Of a DNA stretch of 64,000 bases, positions 45,191 through 56,209 are shown piece after piece (the first letter of the stretch is position 1; each line of letters opens with the position of its first letter). Made by a program: the position numbers and the translations under genes. The stretch comes from Ectobius pallidus. Taxonomy: Eukaryota; Arthropoda; Insecta; Blattodea; Ectobiidae. The notes under the pieces are model-generated. The model made no database searches, was not told where the DNA came from, and saw nothing but the letters and a program-made list of their open reading frames with translations. Location of the stretch: NCBI GenBank assembly GCA_964059195.1, contig CAXKWD010000011.1, forward strand, positions 13,657,951 through 13,721,950, written 5' to 3'.

Positions 45191-46352
45191 GGTAATAGTA
45201 AGTTTTGGCATGCGCTGATGAGAGTTGCGGATGCTGGAGTGGCAGTTGTGAGATTGGAGTTCATCTCGCCGGAACGAGCATGTTGACACAGTCCTTGTCT
45301 TGCCCTGTAGCGCACTGAATTACCAACTCCACCATTATTACGCCGGCTTTTTTTAAAGCATTTCACACGCCTGCCTTTGTACCAGATTACTACCTCATTC
45401 ATTGTTTCAAATGAATTTTGTTTCTACGTTTTATTCCTGTAATGCAGTTTTAAATATTATTTAAACTTGTTTACGTATCTAGTCCCGACTACTTTAAAAA
45501 TGACAGTCACGCTATTGTGAGTAAATGGGATTACAATCGGTTATTTTGGTATTAAAATTATGCAGTGTGCAATACATTTTTGTGAAATCAATAAAAACAA
45601 CATTTGCTTATTTTGCATATTATCTTTTAGTAATGAAATATAGAATCAAATTTTGGGGGAATTCGGCTGACAGTAGAAGCATATTTCTTTTCCAGGATAA
45701 AAACAATTGCTGGTGAGTACAAAAGGGATTCTTGAAGTCCTTTATTTAAAATATTTGAAATCCAAACCTTGAAACTTCAATAAATTGCACCAAACTTCAA
45801 GACAAATTATTAAGCTTGCAGATTTGAAGCCAGAACTAAGAAATTACGTACTTTTATAAATTCAACCACTGAAAGAAAAGAAACGTTAAAAACCTTTTTA
45901 CTTAAAACTAAATAGAAAATAATTTTTTGGCCCAAAAACTCGATGACCCACTCAAGGGAATAAGTTCCTGGAACACTACTCTGAAATACGGCTTTTGCTG
46001 GATTTTTAAGTTCATGATAAAAGTTTCTTTATTAGTTCTCCATTTATTGCGCGCCTAATAATTTTTTTGTTTTATTTTTTTTAACATAATTAATTACAAA
46101 TTTTAAATACGTAAAAATGATATTTACACATTTGCTCAGGTAAACCTCGGTTCCAACAAATATAAAATATGAATTCATTTAACTTATATTCCTGTATAAT
46201 AAATCAAATAATGCGGTAAATGGATAGAAATCTAGTGCATTTTCTATGTGACAATGAAGATGAGTGCAGGAAAGTGAGATAATAGGGAAAGGAGAGGATG
46301 TATTGTGTGTATTGGCTAAGTTTGTATGTGTGCGCGTGTGGGTTTCGTTTGG
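45191..46352. other. intergenic, nothing recognised
   Basis: No gene supported. Confidence 0.5.
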
Positions 46353-46445
46353 AGAGAGAGAGAGAGAGTGTGAGAGAGTGTGAGAGAGTGTGAGTGTGTG
46401 TGAGTGTGTGTGAGTGTGTGTGTGAGTGTGTGTGAGTGTGTGTGT
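46353..46445 (+). repeat. compound (GA)n / (GTGTGA)n microsatellite
   Basis: GA array grades into gtgtgagaga and then gtgtgtgtga units, consistent with stepwise mutation of one array. It produces the Thr/His minus-strand frame 46204-46527, which is not a gene. Confidence 0.95.
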
Positions 46446-47045
46446 TAAGAAGGATAAAGTGATTGTGCTTTTGAAAAGAGGAGTAGGCGAAAGTGGAGCA
46501 GTCTTGTCTGTTACAAGACGATATCAATCAAATGGAATTAAAAGCTGCTGGAACATTGAGAAGTTGCACGCATCGTAAAGTGAACCGTTTGGCTAACCTC
46601 TGCCGATCCATTTCCAGGCTTTCCCTTCTCTAAGTAAGAGAGAAGTCCTGCAACAAAGCTTATGCACATCGTTATTGAGATGGGCTTAACATGGATATGT
46701 ATAGGAGGAGAAACTTTACCCTAGAGTTCATCACGCCTTAAACGTACTTCATACTTCATCTAGTATTCATGTTTACACTTTACACTCGAACTTCCTGCAC
46801 CCAGTGGCGGTAACCTTACTTACCCGCGTCTTCTCCCTATTTACGAAACATACGTGTGTCAATTATTATTGTGAGACTGGAATGGTTAACATACGGAATG
46901 CCTTTGATATTTAATACAGGAGTTAGCAATGATCTTTATTTCCTGCCGCGCCAATCAGATTGTTACCTTAGGAATTTCAACCAATCAGAATCTAAGGATG
47001 CATTTTGACAGCTACATGTCAACTCCGCGTGAGTGCTTTAGCAGA
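46446..47045. other. intergenic, nothing recognised
   Basis: No feature supported. Confidence 0.5.
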
Positions 47046-47053
47046 GTTGCAAG

Positions 47054-47293
47054 TAGAGGTGTACATATTCTGATTTTAGCTTGCCTGCCCCTTTGAAATT
47101 CTGCAACCAGTCACAGCTTTTAACTTGCTTGACTTGAAAGCAAGCCAGATTACAACGATGATAAGAAATACTGTCGCTATGAGTCACCAAGCTTAAAGAA
47201 ACCTGCCTGCTTCCTAGCTATGACGCTGGCAACTTGCTTGCCTGGCGTTCAAGCGGGTATGGGCAAGCTAAAATCGAGATTTGTACACCTCTA
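47054..47293. mobile_element. T10: 240-bp hAT-type MITE with perfect 8-bp TSD
   Basis: TAGAGGTGTAC at both ends (inverted), extending imperfectly through gattttagcttgcc. GTTGCAAG flanks it exactly at 47046-47053 and 47294-47301. Interior has aagcaagcc/cttgcttg subterminal repeats. No coding. Confidence 0.93.
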
Positions 47294-47301
47294 GTTGCAA
47301 G

Positions 47302-47622
47302 ATCTGTTGGCCGTGCATTCAAACTATTAAGAGCGAGTATATTAATGATTGTTTGTGTATTTCAGCTGACTGGTCTGTGAGCGCTAAGTTACATTGACAA
47401 CAGCGCATTCTTATCGAATGACAAGGCGGCGAAAAACAATAATGATATCGCATGCCTTTGATGTCCCCATGTTAACGTTCTGAGTAGTTCAATAATATAT
47501 CCAGACCTTAAATTTTTTATATATTTATTACTGCAAACATAGAATACAATCAAATTTGCTAGTTGAATTTTACAATTTCAATCTTATCTGTGTCCTTACT
47601 TCCGTTTCATTTTTTAATATCG
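47302..47622. other. intergenic, nothing recognised
   Basis: No feature supported. Confidence 0.5.
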
Positions 47623-48385
47623 CCTTACCTACTTACTCAATGGCAGTAGACAATTCCTTAGCAAGCTAAACGAATATTATCTATTTTATGCAACCCGAAA
47701 GTTCATTGCCCCGCTTACATGAGCCCGCCATTCAACCCTATTCTGTGCTAACTCCATCCAACCATCCCTAGTGCCCTTAAATCTATCCTAATATTTTCCC
47801 CCCACCTACGTCTAGGTCTTTCAAGTGGTCATTTTTTCTTCGGGTCTCCCAGTCAGTGCTCTTGAGATGTCTTTCCTCCCCCATGCGCACAACATGTTCA
47901 GCCCATTTCATCGTCCTTGATTTAATTACCCTTACTATATCCGGTGAAGAGTATAGGTTATGAAGCTCGTCGTTATATAGTTTTCTCCAGTCCACATTTT
48001 CATCTCTCTTCGTTCCAAATATTTTCCTAAGCACCTTGTTTTCGAACGCTCTCAGATTATGTTCTACCAGAAGTGTAAGCGACCATGTCTCACATCCATA
48101 TAGTACAATCGGCAGGATAAAAATGTTATAAATGATTATTTTTTTATTTGTGGACAGAAGACGAGAAGATAAAAGAGTTTCCGAAGAGCGTAAAAACCGG
48201 CATTTCCTGATTTCAGTCGACATTTCACTTCTACCTTAATAGTAGGCCTATTTGTATCTGTAATTATTACTCCCAGGTATTTGAATTTGTCCACTTGTTC
48301 GAACGATTTACCGGCTATTTTAATATTTTGTATCTCATTACTTTGACGTTTCATGACCAAGTATTTAGTTTTTCCTTAAACTTTA
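47623..48385 (-). pseudogene. LINE A reverse transcriptase C-terminus and 3' end
   Basis: Minus-strand frames give QVDKFKYLGVIITDTN, EVKCRLKSGNAGFYALRK, then after a frameshift near 48190 SSRLLSTNKKIIIYN, PIVLYGCETWSL, FGTKRDENVDWRKL, LHNLYSSPDIVRVIKSR and MKWAEHVVRMG: the thumb and post-RT region of a non-LTR reverse transcriptase. The catalytic core and endonuclease are missing. After another frameshift near 47840 it reaches the 3' untranslated segment shared with the other LINE A copies and a worn CTTACCTACTTACT tail (47624-47637). 5'-truncated, non-functional. Confidence 0.9.
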
Positions 48386-48638
48386 ACATCGCCTTAAAAG
48401 GCTTATTTCCCAGAAGCTTAATTATGACTCGATTACTTGCGCCTGAGCCTAAATGATGGTTCTTTCGATCGCCACCGAGATTAAAATACTTTTAATCGTT
48501 GGTACCCCTTGAAAATTCAGAACAGCTGTGGTTAATCATTAACAATTTTTCTATTATATTATTCGCTAAATTTATATCGTAAAAATTGAGGAAGGCTCGA
48601 ATTAAAAAAAATCACTTTCAGACCATATTTTCAGAATA

Positions 48639-49289
48639 CCGTATTTTTCGGACTATGAGACGCTCCGGACCAAAAGACGCACCTTGATTTTAGGATGGAA
48701 ATTTAAAGGAAAAGAAATTTAATGTGATTCTAAACGACAAATTTTAAAGGTAATAATATACTTAATTGCATAAACAAATTATTACCTTATACAATGGAAT
48801 CAGTGTAAATCACTTCTAGCAATAAACCTGCGTTGTACGAAAATCTCTTTTGTACAGGCGGCATAGCATAAATTTTAACTACCGAACTGATTTCTCATTA
48901 AAGACTGAAAATACTTTTACACCCTCTAACCCTCAATTCACCATACGGTAAGTCTAACGGGACAAGGCTGTTTAGAGGGCATTGCCTTCATTTAAACCGC
49001 CCAACGGAGACGACTCCTTTCGTATAAAATAACCCAACTTTCCTTTCTTTTCGCATTGTATACTTAGCTTCCAGATACCCTCATTTTACGATTGTAACAA
49101 GTGCACTAATGCCAAAATTTGTAACTATGTTATTGTTTATAACACCTTGTTTAAAACTACGGTATTCTGGCAATATTTGCCATATTTTAATTTTTTTGTG
49201 TAACTTACTTCGGACCATTAGACGCACCCAACTTTCAAGGCTCTGTTTTCAAGGTAAAAAAAGTGCGTCTTATGGTCCTTAAAATACGG
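48639..49289. mobile_element. T11: 651-bp MITE (CCGTATTTTTCGGAC type) with TA target
   Basis: Left CCGTATTTTTCGGACTATGA, right reversed CCGTATTTTAAGGACCATAA, with TA outside both ends (48637-48638, 49290-49291). Each end has a second inner copy of the ggaccaw-agacgcacc motif (48667-48683; 49212-49230), so the terminal motif is doubled. TA target suggests the Tc1/mariner/pogo group. No transposase. Confidence 0.85.
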
Positions 49290-49291
49290 TA

Positions 49292-50041
49292 CTCCTCTAT
49301 TCCGCATTGTCGCACTTACCACTCTTGTATCACAAAATAGTATTGACAGAGACTGTAACATGACAACTGATGCAGTGTGTCGTGTTCTGCTCTGTTAGTT
49401 ACTAGGGTCCATGCCATCCAGTTATTTACGGTTAATTAAAAGGACGTGGCTATCTTAACACGGAAACAGTGTTCGCTTTTAAAGAGAGCCGGACTTGGAT
49501 ACTCCGAAATCACAATCCTGTGTCCACACTGGAAAGCTTTCAAAATCTCAGTTATGTGTCGTTACGCTTGTTTCCATGTTCTGTACACACATTACAGGTC
49601 TGGTTTCATCATTATACTTACATCTACATACCGTGAGTTCGGGGATACTTCTGTACAAGTAAATACGAGAAGTTACATCGTTCCTAGGATAATGTTTTCT
49701 CTTCCATTTCCCCTTCAAGTTATCATGCTGATAACTCAAATTTCCTGCACACTGGATTTTTATGACATGTCATCTTTTAACTGGTACATCGTAGACGTTG
49801 CCCACTAGTGCAGATATTCTGATAATTTTTAGGGTCATTTCTAGGTCGTTTTCCCCCATTTTTTATTTTAAAGCCATTTTTAGAACGTAATGTCATTATT
49901 GTGTCGATTTTTTTAGAGTCATTATTTTCTTATTTTTTTGTTGTTTCTCGCATTATAAAGAGATTTTGTGCATTTACTTACATTGAATATCATCAGAACT
50001 CTAAATAAGCATAATTAAATCGCTTTTATTATAATTCCGGT
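49292..50041. other. intergenic, partly hAT-like interior
   Basis: 49820-49970 and 50440-50500 carry gtcattt/gtcatatt/taggtcg-type words like the subterminal DNA of T15, so an old hAT-type element may span about 49820-50500 with T13 inside it. I could not define its ends. Frame 49446-49808 (120 codons) is unrecognised. Confidence 0.4.
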
Positions 50042-50288
50042 GTGCGCGGGAAAAGGGAGTTAAGTCCACTTTCTTGTTACTGGGAATTAGAGTGACTTAA
50101 CACACTATACCAGCCCAACATAGCTTTAGAGATGGATAAACCCATGAGGCACACATCCATAACTACCGTACAATTTTGAATATGACTTACTGGACTTAAG
50201 ACAAATGTAGAGAACATTTTTATCTATAACTCTATGGATACATCTAAATTTTTTAGGATGGCGGACTTAACTCTCTTTGCCCGCGCAC
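50042..50288. mobile_element. T13: 247-bp MITE with 26-bp TIRs
   Basis: Left GTGCGCGGGAAAAGGGAGTT and right reversed GTGCGCGGGCAAAGAGAGTT, 24 of 26 matches through aagtcc. The ends are GC-rich in an AT-rich setting. No target duplication is clear, so the superfamily is open. The surrounding DNA on both sides looks like one older element split by it. Confidence 0.82.
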
Positions 50289-50504
50289 CCGAGAATTTTA
50301 CTTTGGATACAGAAAAACGGTGTTTGCTGTTTGCATTTAACTGTATGTACAAATTAACTAATTACAAGTCCATAATTGGGCCAACAACATAAATGCAGAA
50401 TGGAAACAAATCTGTTGAAGGGAAGTAGTATTTCCATACAAATTTTTTGGTATTTTTTTTTTAGTTTTTGGGTCTTTTTCTGTATTTTTGTAGTCATATT
50501 ATAG

Positions 50505-50640
50505 CTTTCTTTCTTTCTTTAACAACAGGGTTTAGGCCTACTGGCCTGTTCCGTCTCCAGATTAAAACTGGTCACTCCACCTTTTTCTAGGTCTTCCTAC
50601 ATTTCTTCGACCTCTTGGTCGACCTTATAGCTCATATTTA
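50505..50640 (-). pseudogene. LINE E C-terminus and 3' end with AAAG tail
   Basis: The minus-strand frame 50624-50562 reads NVGRPRKRWSDQF then stop, preceded by GRPRGRR: the basic C-terminal signature common in insect non-LTR retrotransposons. A 3' untranslated region of about 40 bp containing ggccagtaggcc follows, then an AAAGAAAGAAAGAAAG tail (50505-50520, plus strand ctttcttt). All upstream coding is gone. Confidence 0.72.
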
Positions 50641-50722
50641 AAATAATTTTAGGACATCAAAATCCGGGACTAGATGATAACCTACCATCGCCTTTTGCTT
50701 TCTTTCCAGCCCATATAATAAC

Positions 50723-50895
50723 AATATTCCCGTCACGGTGGATCATACTTAGCGCGTGGGCCTGGCATGCAAGCGGGTTTGAATACCGAGGCAGGCTGGC
50801 GTGTCATTCGTTGTGGACGAAGCTGTGAATTAGAAGGGGTTTCTCGTCATCCTCCCGTTTCCCCTTTCATTCCACCAACACACTCCACCACCAAC
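50723..50895 (+). mobile_element. P5a: tRNA-derived SINE, plus strand
   Basis: Head cacggtggatcatacttagcgcgtgg, then a B-box-like GGGTTTGAATACC (50776-50788), then the body ggcgtgtcattcgttgtggacgaagctgtga...tcccgtttcccctttcattccaccaa, all shared in order with P5b at 56210-56420. Ends near 50895. No tail array. Confidence 0.82.
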
Positions 50896-50961
50896 TATAT
50901 TACTTAAAACATGACAACGAAATGTAAATTTTTGGTCTAATCTGTATTATTCTAATAGTAA

Positions 50962-51023
50962 TAACAGTAATGATAAAACTAATTTATTTCCCTAACAGTA
51001 ATGATAAAACTAATTTATTTCCC
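50962..51023 (+). repeat. perfect 31-bp tandem duplication
   Basis: A 31-bp unit (taacagtaatgataaaactaa...ttccc) occurs twice with no mismatch, at 50962-50992 and 50993-51023. Identity points to a recent duplication or a local assembly artefact. Confidence 0.95.
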
Positions 51024-51155
51024 AATATCATGTTCGCTGGACTTCACGGACATTTTCCGATGCTGTTGGTTTCTTCTAGTGTGTTCTCTTGTCGTTTGAA
51101 TTAGGCATTGAATCTCCGTATCATAACCGATCTGTCTTATTGGTCCGAATACACG

Positions 51156-51401
51156 AATTGAGGACCGTTTTGACAATCTCTATTTTTTTTACCAAATTCG
51201 TATTTAATGGTGTAGGTGCTTTCAAATGAGGTCTTTAAGTTGGTGAAAAAAGAACATAAGAAAAGCCAACATAACCAATTCATTTTGAAGCCTCAATATA
51301 CAAGGTTTCTATCTTCTATATGATTATAAAAACTAAAGAACCTTCTCCTGAAATGTTTTTCTTTTGGCATATAATGAGTTTTGTCGAAACGGTCCTCAAT
51401 T
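51156..51401. mobile_element. T14: 246-bp MITE-like inverted-repeat element
   Basis: AATTGAGGACCGTTTTGACAA at 51156-51176 matches the reverse of 51381-51401 at 20 of 21 positions. The interior is AT-rich and non-coding. No target duplication seen; the minus-strand frame 51293-51550 crosses the boundary and is not a gene. Confidence 0.72.
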
Positions 51402-52388
51402 AGCCTTTGAACAACGCTCAGGCCTAGGTGTGCGGCGAAATGAGGTGAAGTATGGGAACGTTTCAATTCAGTGGCTGGAGGGTGTGCTTCACTACGCATA
51501 TCTACACCAGCTCCTAGACAAGTCCGATACTCGTATTGGTTTGATGTCAAAAGTCTGGCACTCTAACATTAGCCTATGAATACAGGTCGGTTTCAGGTTC
51601 AGGAGCGAAGGAGTGAGGGGAGTAAGAAAAAAAAATTACTTGGAGAGTTAGCCTCTGCTGTGTATCCGAAAGAAGGAAAAAAAACTCATATAATTTATAT
51701 TAAACCATATTTAAGATATTATTGTTATGCAAATAAGACGGCGGAAAAAAATTTCACTTTCTGATCAAGGGGGAAATAGTAACGAAAAAGGATGAATATA
51801 CCTCTGAGTATTTTTGCATTGCAGGCTTCTGTAATATAGTACGTGACAGTCAGAGACTTCTTTGCGGAAAAGAATAAAAGTCATAGTCTATAGAGGAAGA
51901 CAGAGTTCGCCTCTTGTCTGAGCACCGAGTGTCCTATCACAATTTCCTCGCTTTTCTTTCTGAATTCTTCCTTCCTGTGGACCTTGAAATCCATGAGAAG
52001 GAAATAAATATCACCATATTCAAATGACATTCGAAGGGTAAGTTTCCTAAGCTTTGCTACGTTCTGTAAACAGGGTGAGTTCTCTTTGAAGCCAACCGAC
52101 TTCGGGGACTGAGAAATGTAATAAAGATATGGTAGTGACACAGGCCCCTTTGAATGTATTACGTCATCAGCTCCTATCGGATTCATAAATCGGACAGATA
52201 TTGGATTTTGCGTGGTGTACAAGTATGAAGACTTTTTTCCAAAGGTAAGAGCTATTTTTGGAGTCATTTAGATAAACGGCACTGCGCATGTTGAAAGAAA
52301 CTTTTTTGCTAGACTATAGTATGCTTATTAGATGTGATGTAACAGTATCTTAATAATTTTCATTATGATATAGAATTTCATTGTAACA
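51402..52388. other. gene-free; one unrecognised 128-codon frame
   Basis: The minus-strand frame 51881-52267 has fairly normal composition but matches no family I know and lacks any domain signature. Left uncalled. Confidence 0.4.
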
Positions 52389-52396
52389 CTGATAAG

Positions 52397-53058
52397 TAAG
52401 ATTCGGATGTTTAGGCCTATGACATGTCATATTTTTATCCTGGCCTCCATTCTCGCCGCAAACAAGAATTAAACATGAATTGCACATTTGTTATCCTAAC
52501 TGAACCATTTTTATTTGGCATATAAAGTCATATTGTAGTCATTTTCATGGTCTTGGTCATATTTCGGTCAAATTTGTAATTTAACGTCATATTTCAGTTC
52601 TAAATTCGGTAAAAGAGCACAATTATGCAGTATGTACACTAAATTGTCAACTTTGATTTTTTTCCGAAAAAGAGTGACGAATATTTTGGTTTTACTGTAA
52701 CTGAAATGTGAAGGGATAATAACAAATAATAGCCTAGCAGCAAAATTACCTCTTTGTTGTTAACAACTTCCAATGGACATGTTTTTTAAATATTTTCATT
52801 TCGCATTGGCAGTGATATCTGGAAACATTGACAAGTAAAACTGTAAATCACCTGTAAAACTGTTAAAAAGTGATTATCTGATTGAATTAATGTGATATAA
52901 TTTAGTGTCATTAAACTTTTTAAATTGGTACATATATTTTTAGGAAATAATTCTTTTGTGATGTCATATTAAGGAATATTGGGTAATATTTAGTCATTTT
53001 AAGGTCATATTTGCAGTCATATTTTCTAAATTTTTAGGTCAAAAACATCCGAACCCTA
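52397..53058. mobile_element. T15: hAT-type MITE, 662 bp, perfect 8-bp TSD
   Basis: Left TAAGATTCGGATGTTTAGGC, right reversed TAGGGTTCGGATGTTTTTGA. CTGATAAG lies exactly outside both ends (52389-52396 and 53059-53066). The interior is AT-rich with repeated gtcatatt/ggtcat words clustered at both ends. No transposase. Confidence 0.92.
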
Positions 53059-53066
53059 CTGATAAG

Positions 53067-54616
53067 GCATCGAATAATCTTCAAGCCTTGATATCACAAT
53101 AAACAACCTCTACTTAAAATAAAACCAAAACGTGTTAATTTTAGTATAAGTTGAATCGGATATTGCAAAAAGAGTCAAGAGATAAGGGTAGTCCGACGAG
53201 TCTGCATAAGAAATTCGTGGTAATTCGTGGCAATTGAAGTTTGAAATATTCAAAGTCTCGATCCATGATAATTGAGATGTTAGTGGTTTTCATGAAAGAA
53301 AGTCTTTCTTTCTCCTGTAAAATTGTAATGTTGTGGCTCCTGACATTTTTTAAATCACCTATTTAATTAGGTTCATTTCGTGGGTTTTAATGTGCGCTGC
53401 TTTGAGTTTAAATCGGCAAGAGAAGCCCTGAGCTCTCTGGACGCCGTCACATGAGATCTATCGCAAAAGACGAGAACTTACAAGCAGCTGATCGCCGAGT
53501 TCAGTCGAGGCGTTCGTTTGATGATTTACAAGGTATTCTAAAATTCTAAACTTAGACATTTTAATAATGGCCGACCAAAAACAGTCGCCGCGCTCGTTCC
53601 ATCGACATGTTCGTGTCTTAATAAATGTCATCAGCACATAGAATCATAGTATAGTGTGCTATTTTTTTTTCATAAGATTCTTAACAACAGTAAATTCCGA
53701 AATGTTGTTAAGAAATTTCATTACATCTCGCGAATACTAAAAATGCTATCGTTGCGTTACCGTGCTTTCTCTCAATATATGCATAAACTCTGTTTTAGGA
53801 TAAAATAACTATTCCAAAAAATGTATTACAAGCCCTATAGTACTAGGTATACCGGGCGCGAAGCAATGTTTCATTGTAAATAAGAGCGAAGTCAGTTAAT
53901 ATTCCTTTTTTCGACATTTCTTTCTTTATTAAGTTGGATTTACGTATCGGCAACGAAAATTTTTCGAAATGTTAATTTTTCATTTGATACTCCTTATCTA
54001 GACACTTTACTGTGAAGGTATTTTAATGAAGATAATTGATAAACGTGTTTTATAGGCTTAACATTTAATTCGGAAAAAATTGGTATTTTAGTCAATACTA
54101 TACCTATTTAAACAGAATATTTTTGCCTGCTTATATAACAATTTCATTATGTACTTTCCCTAGTGTAATTAGGTTTCGAATTAAATCAAGTGAAATAAAG
54201 TTTCATTGCAAGCTTACGAATAATATAAAACCATTCACGGAATGTCTGTATTGCTGGTTGGTAGGTCTATAAGTGTAAAGTCCACTCACATGGACAAATC
54301 ATCTTTCTACATTTTTAACTCTAATTATACAAACTTTTAGTGTAGGGAGCAATTATGTTTAAGCTTGTAACTACAGCTATTTCCTATACAATCCTCTTAG
54401 CTGAATCCCCTGAATTAGCTTAATCCTCTCACTGCACAGTATGTTGTTATTACTAGAAATTAAGTGCCGGTACAGGCCACTTTCACCTCTTCTATCTAGT
54501 ACGGTACCGCAGTCAATGCAATCAGGTAGCAATTTATTGGCTGTTCACCAAAACTAGGAAAAGGGGGGTTCAGTAGCGTAGAATATTTTAAATTCTAGCT
54601 TACTTTAAAGGTGTTC
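53067..54616. other. gene-free stretch
   Basis: 53450-53600 is less AT-rich and contains atggccgaccaaaaacagtcgccgcg, faintly like the 'GRPRKT' linker of Tc1-type transposases, but nothing else supports it. No feature called. Confidence 0.4.
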
Positions 54617-54624
54617 CTAATAAT

Positions 54625-55473
54625 TAGGGCAAGGCACTTAATGACCATAAAATAGTGAACAAATTCAAAATAAAAAATGCATTTAAGACCTAAAAATTGT
54701 GAAAAAAAGGCAAGAAATTAAAAAAATACTAATAAATTTACCACTATAGCTTATAATTTGGTCCTAATAATTAGGGCAAGGCATTTAATGACCATAAAAT
54801 AGTAAACACATTCAAAATAAAAAATGCATTTATGACCTAAATATTGTGAAAAAATGGCAAGAAATTAAAAAATACTGTTAAATTTACCATTATAACTTAT
54901 AATTTATTTTTTTAAAGTAATGATTTGCTAAAAGCAATTTAATGGATGACATTGCGTTATATATTTAAATCTACGATACAAAACATACTTATTTTGTTAC
55001 AAGTGGTCTTACTTTGCCTAGTAAGTAAATTTATACTACTTGTACACCCATAACGAAAAATAAATTCTTTCTGGACTGGCATGCCCATCAAATCGCCCCT
55101 AGCAGATAAATGCCATTTAAAAAGAAAGAAAAATAAGTTTGTATTGCTACAAGACCAGCCCCTATGGTGTTTACAATAAACCTGAATTAAAATGAACTAG
55201 GAACACTTGGTGGAGATTCTCAAATAAAAACGATTGTCTGTTGTCTGAAAACAACGGTGTGTACATGGAAAAGCTCCTCTCTACCTCCACTGAAACATGA
55301 CCTGAAATGCGGAAAATGACCTAAAATGACCTAAAAAAAGACCTATCTCATGGAAATTAAAAATTAAAAATAAAGCAGAAAATGCAATTATTTCTTCATA
55401 CGCATTTATATATTCGAGCTATCTTTTAACCGTCATAAAAAAAAGCTGCAAAATCATTGGATGCCTTTCCCTA
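54625..55473. mobile_element. T2b: second TAGGGCAAGGC hAT-type MITE with duplicated left end
   Basis: Left end TAGGGCAAGGCACTTAATGA, right end reversed TAGGGAAAGGCATCCAATGA. The left 139 bp plus its flank ctaataat is duplicated in tandem at 147-bp spacing (54617-54763 and 54764-54910). The right flank ctaaaaat (55474-55481) matches the ctaataat duplication at 7 of 8 positions. The interior segment 55020-55110 corresponds to 6725-6835 of T2. It lies against the 3' end of a LINE A copy. Confidence 0.88.
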
Positions 55474-55481
55474 CTAAAAAT

Positions 55482-55713
55482 AATGGCGATAGACTATTCC
55501 GAAGGAAGCTAAAGGAATATTATCTATTTTATACAACCCAGAGTTTCATTGCCGCTTTTACATGAGGCCGCCATTCAACCTTGTTCTGTGCTAACTCCAG
55601 CTACCCCTTGCAGCTTCTACTTCCCTTAAATACATTCTAATGTTGTCCTCTCACCTATGTCTAGGTCTTTCAAGTGGTCTTTTCCCTTCGGTTCTCCCAG
55701 AAAGTATTTTTTT
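55482..55713 (-). mobile_element. LINE A 3' fragment, interrupted
   Basis: aatggcgatagactattccgaaggaagctaaaggaatattatctattttatacaaccc and the following gccgccattcaacc...gtgctaactcca match the 47.6-kb copy. The T2b element sits at its 3' edge. At about 55713 (agtatttttttagat) a LINE D insert begins; homology resumes at 56121. Confidence 0.85.
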
Positions 55714-56120
55714 AGATAATAAAATTGAAATATTCAGGAATGTTTCAATAGAAATTATAATTTTGTGCACGTACCACAAAATTTCTGAGTTAAATATGGT
55801 ATTAAAGGAATTCATTATTCCCTTTGCAAGAATTATAATGAATTACCACAACATATTAAGCATATTAGAAATATAAAGACTTTTGCTTCAAAAACTAAAT
55901 ATTATTTCCCGTCACAACTACTTTCATGATTCCTTTTTTCTATTTTTTATATTAAATTTATGGGTTCTGCGATAATCTTAGTAAAGTGTTATGTTTCATT
56001 AGATTATTTTCAAAATAGTACTTTTTCCTAGCTCTTAGTAAATAATATATTGTTGTTATCTATATATTATAATACCCGTAGTTATGGGATCTTTATTTAT
56101 AAATAAATAAATAATAAAAA
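55714..56120 (+). pseudogene. LINE D C-terminus and 3' end nested in LINE A
   Basis: A plus-strand frame beginning near 55797 encodes YGIKGIHYSLCKNYNELP and, further on, QHIKHIRNIKTFASKTKYY, ending at a TGA at about 55927: the 'xxNxLPxxIKxIxxIKTFKxKxKxYL' C-terminal pattern of many insect non-LTR reverse transcriptases. The 3' untranslated region has a hairpin (accc-gtagtta-tgggat) and ends TTTATAAATAAATAAATAATAA. It splits LINE A exactly between agat and gtctttcct. Severely 5'-truncated. Confidence 0.82.
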
Positions 56121-56208
56121 TTATGTCTTTCCTAAGCCATGCGCGCAACATGTCCAGCCCATTTCATACTCCGTGATTTAATTACCTTTAATATATTACC
56201 TTTATATA
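56121..56208 (-). mobile_element. LINE A fragment, continuation
   Basis: gtctttcctaagccatgcgcgcaacatgtccagcccatttcat...gtgatttaattacc continues the LINE A copy interrupted at 55713; compare 47869-47936. It ends in TATATATTTAT where SINE P5b begins. Confidence 0.85.
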
Positions 56209-56209
56209 T

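Noticed and set aside
51881..52267. 128-codon minus-strand frame
   Set aside because: Composition is acceptable but no domain, homologue or gene context is visible; would need transcript evidence.
53540..53640. GRPKTVAA-like translation resembling a Tc1 transposase linker
   Set aside because: Single short motif without TIRs or catalytic residues nearby.
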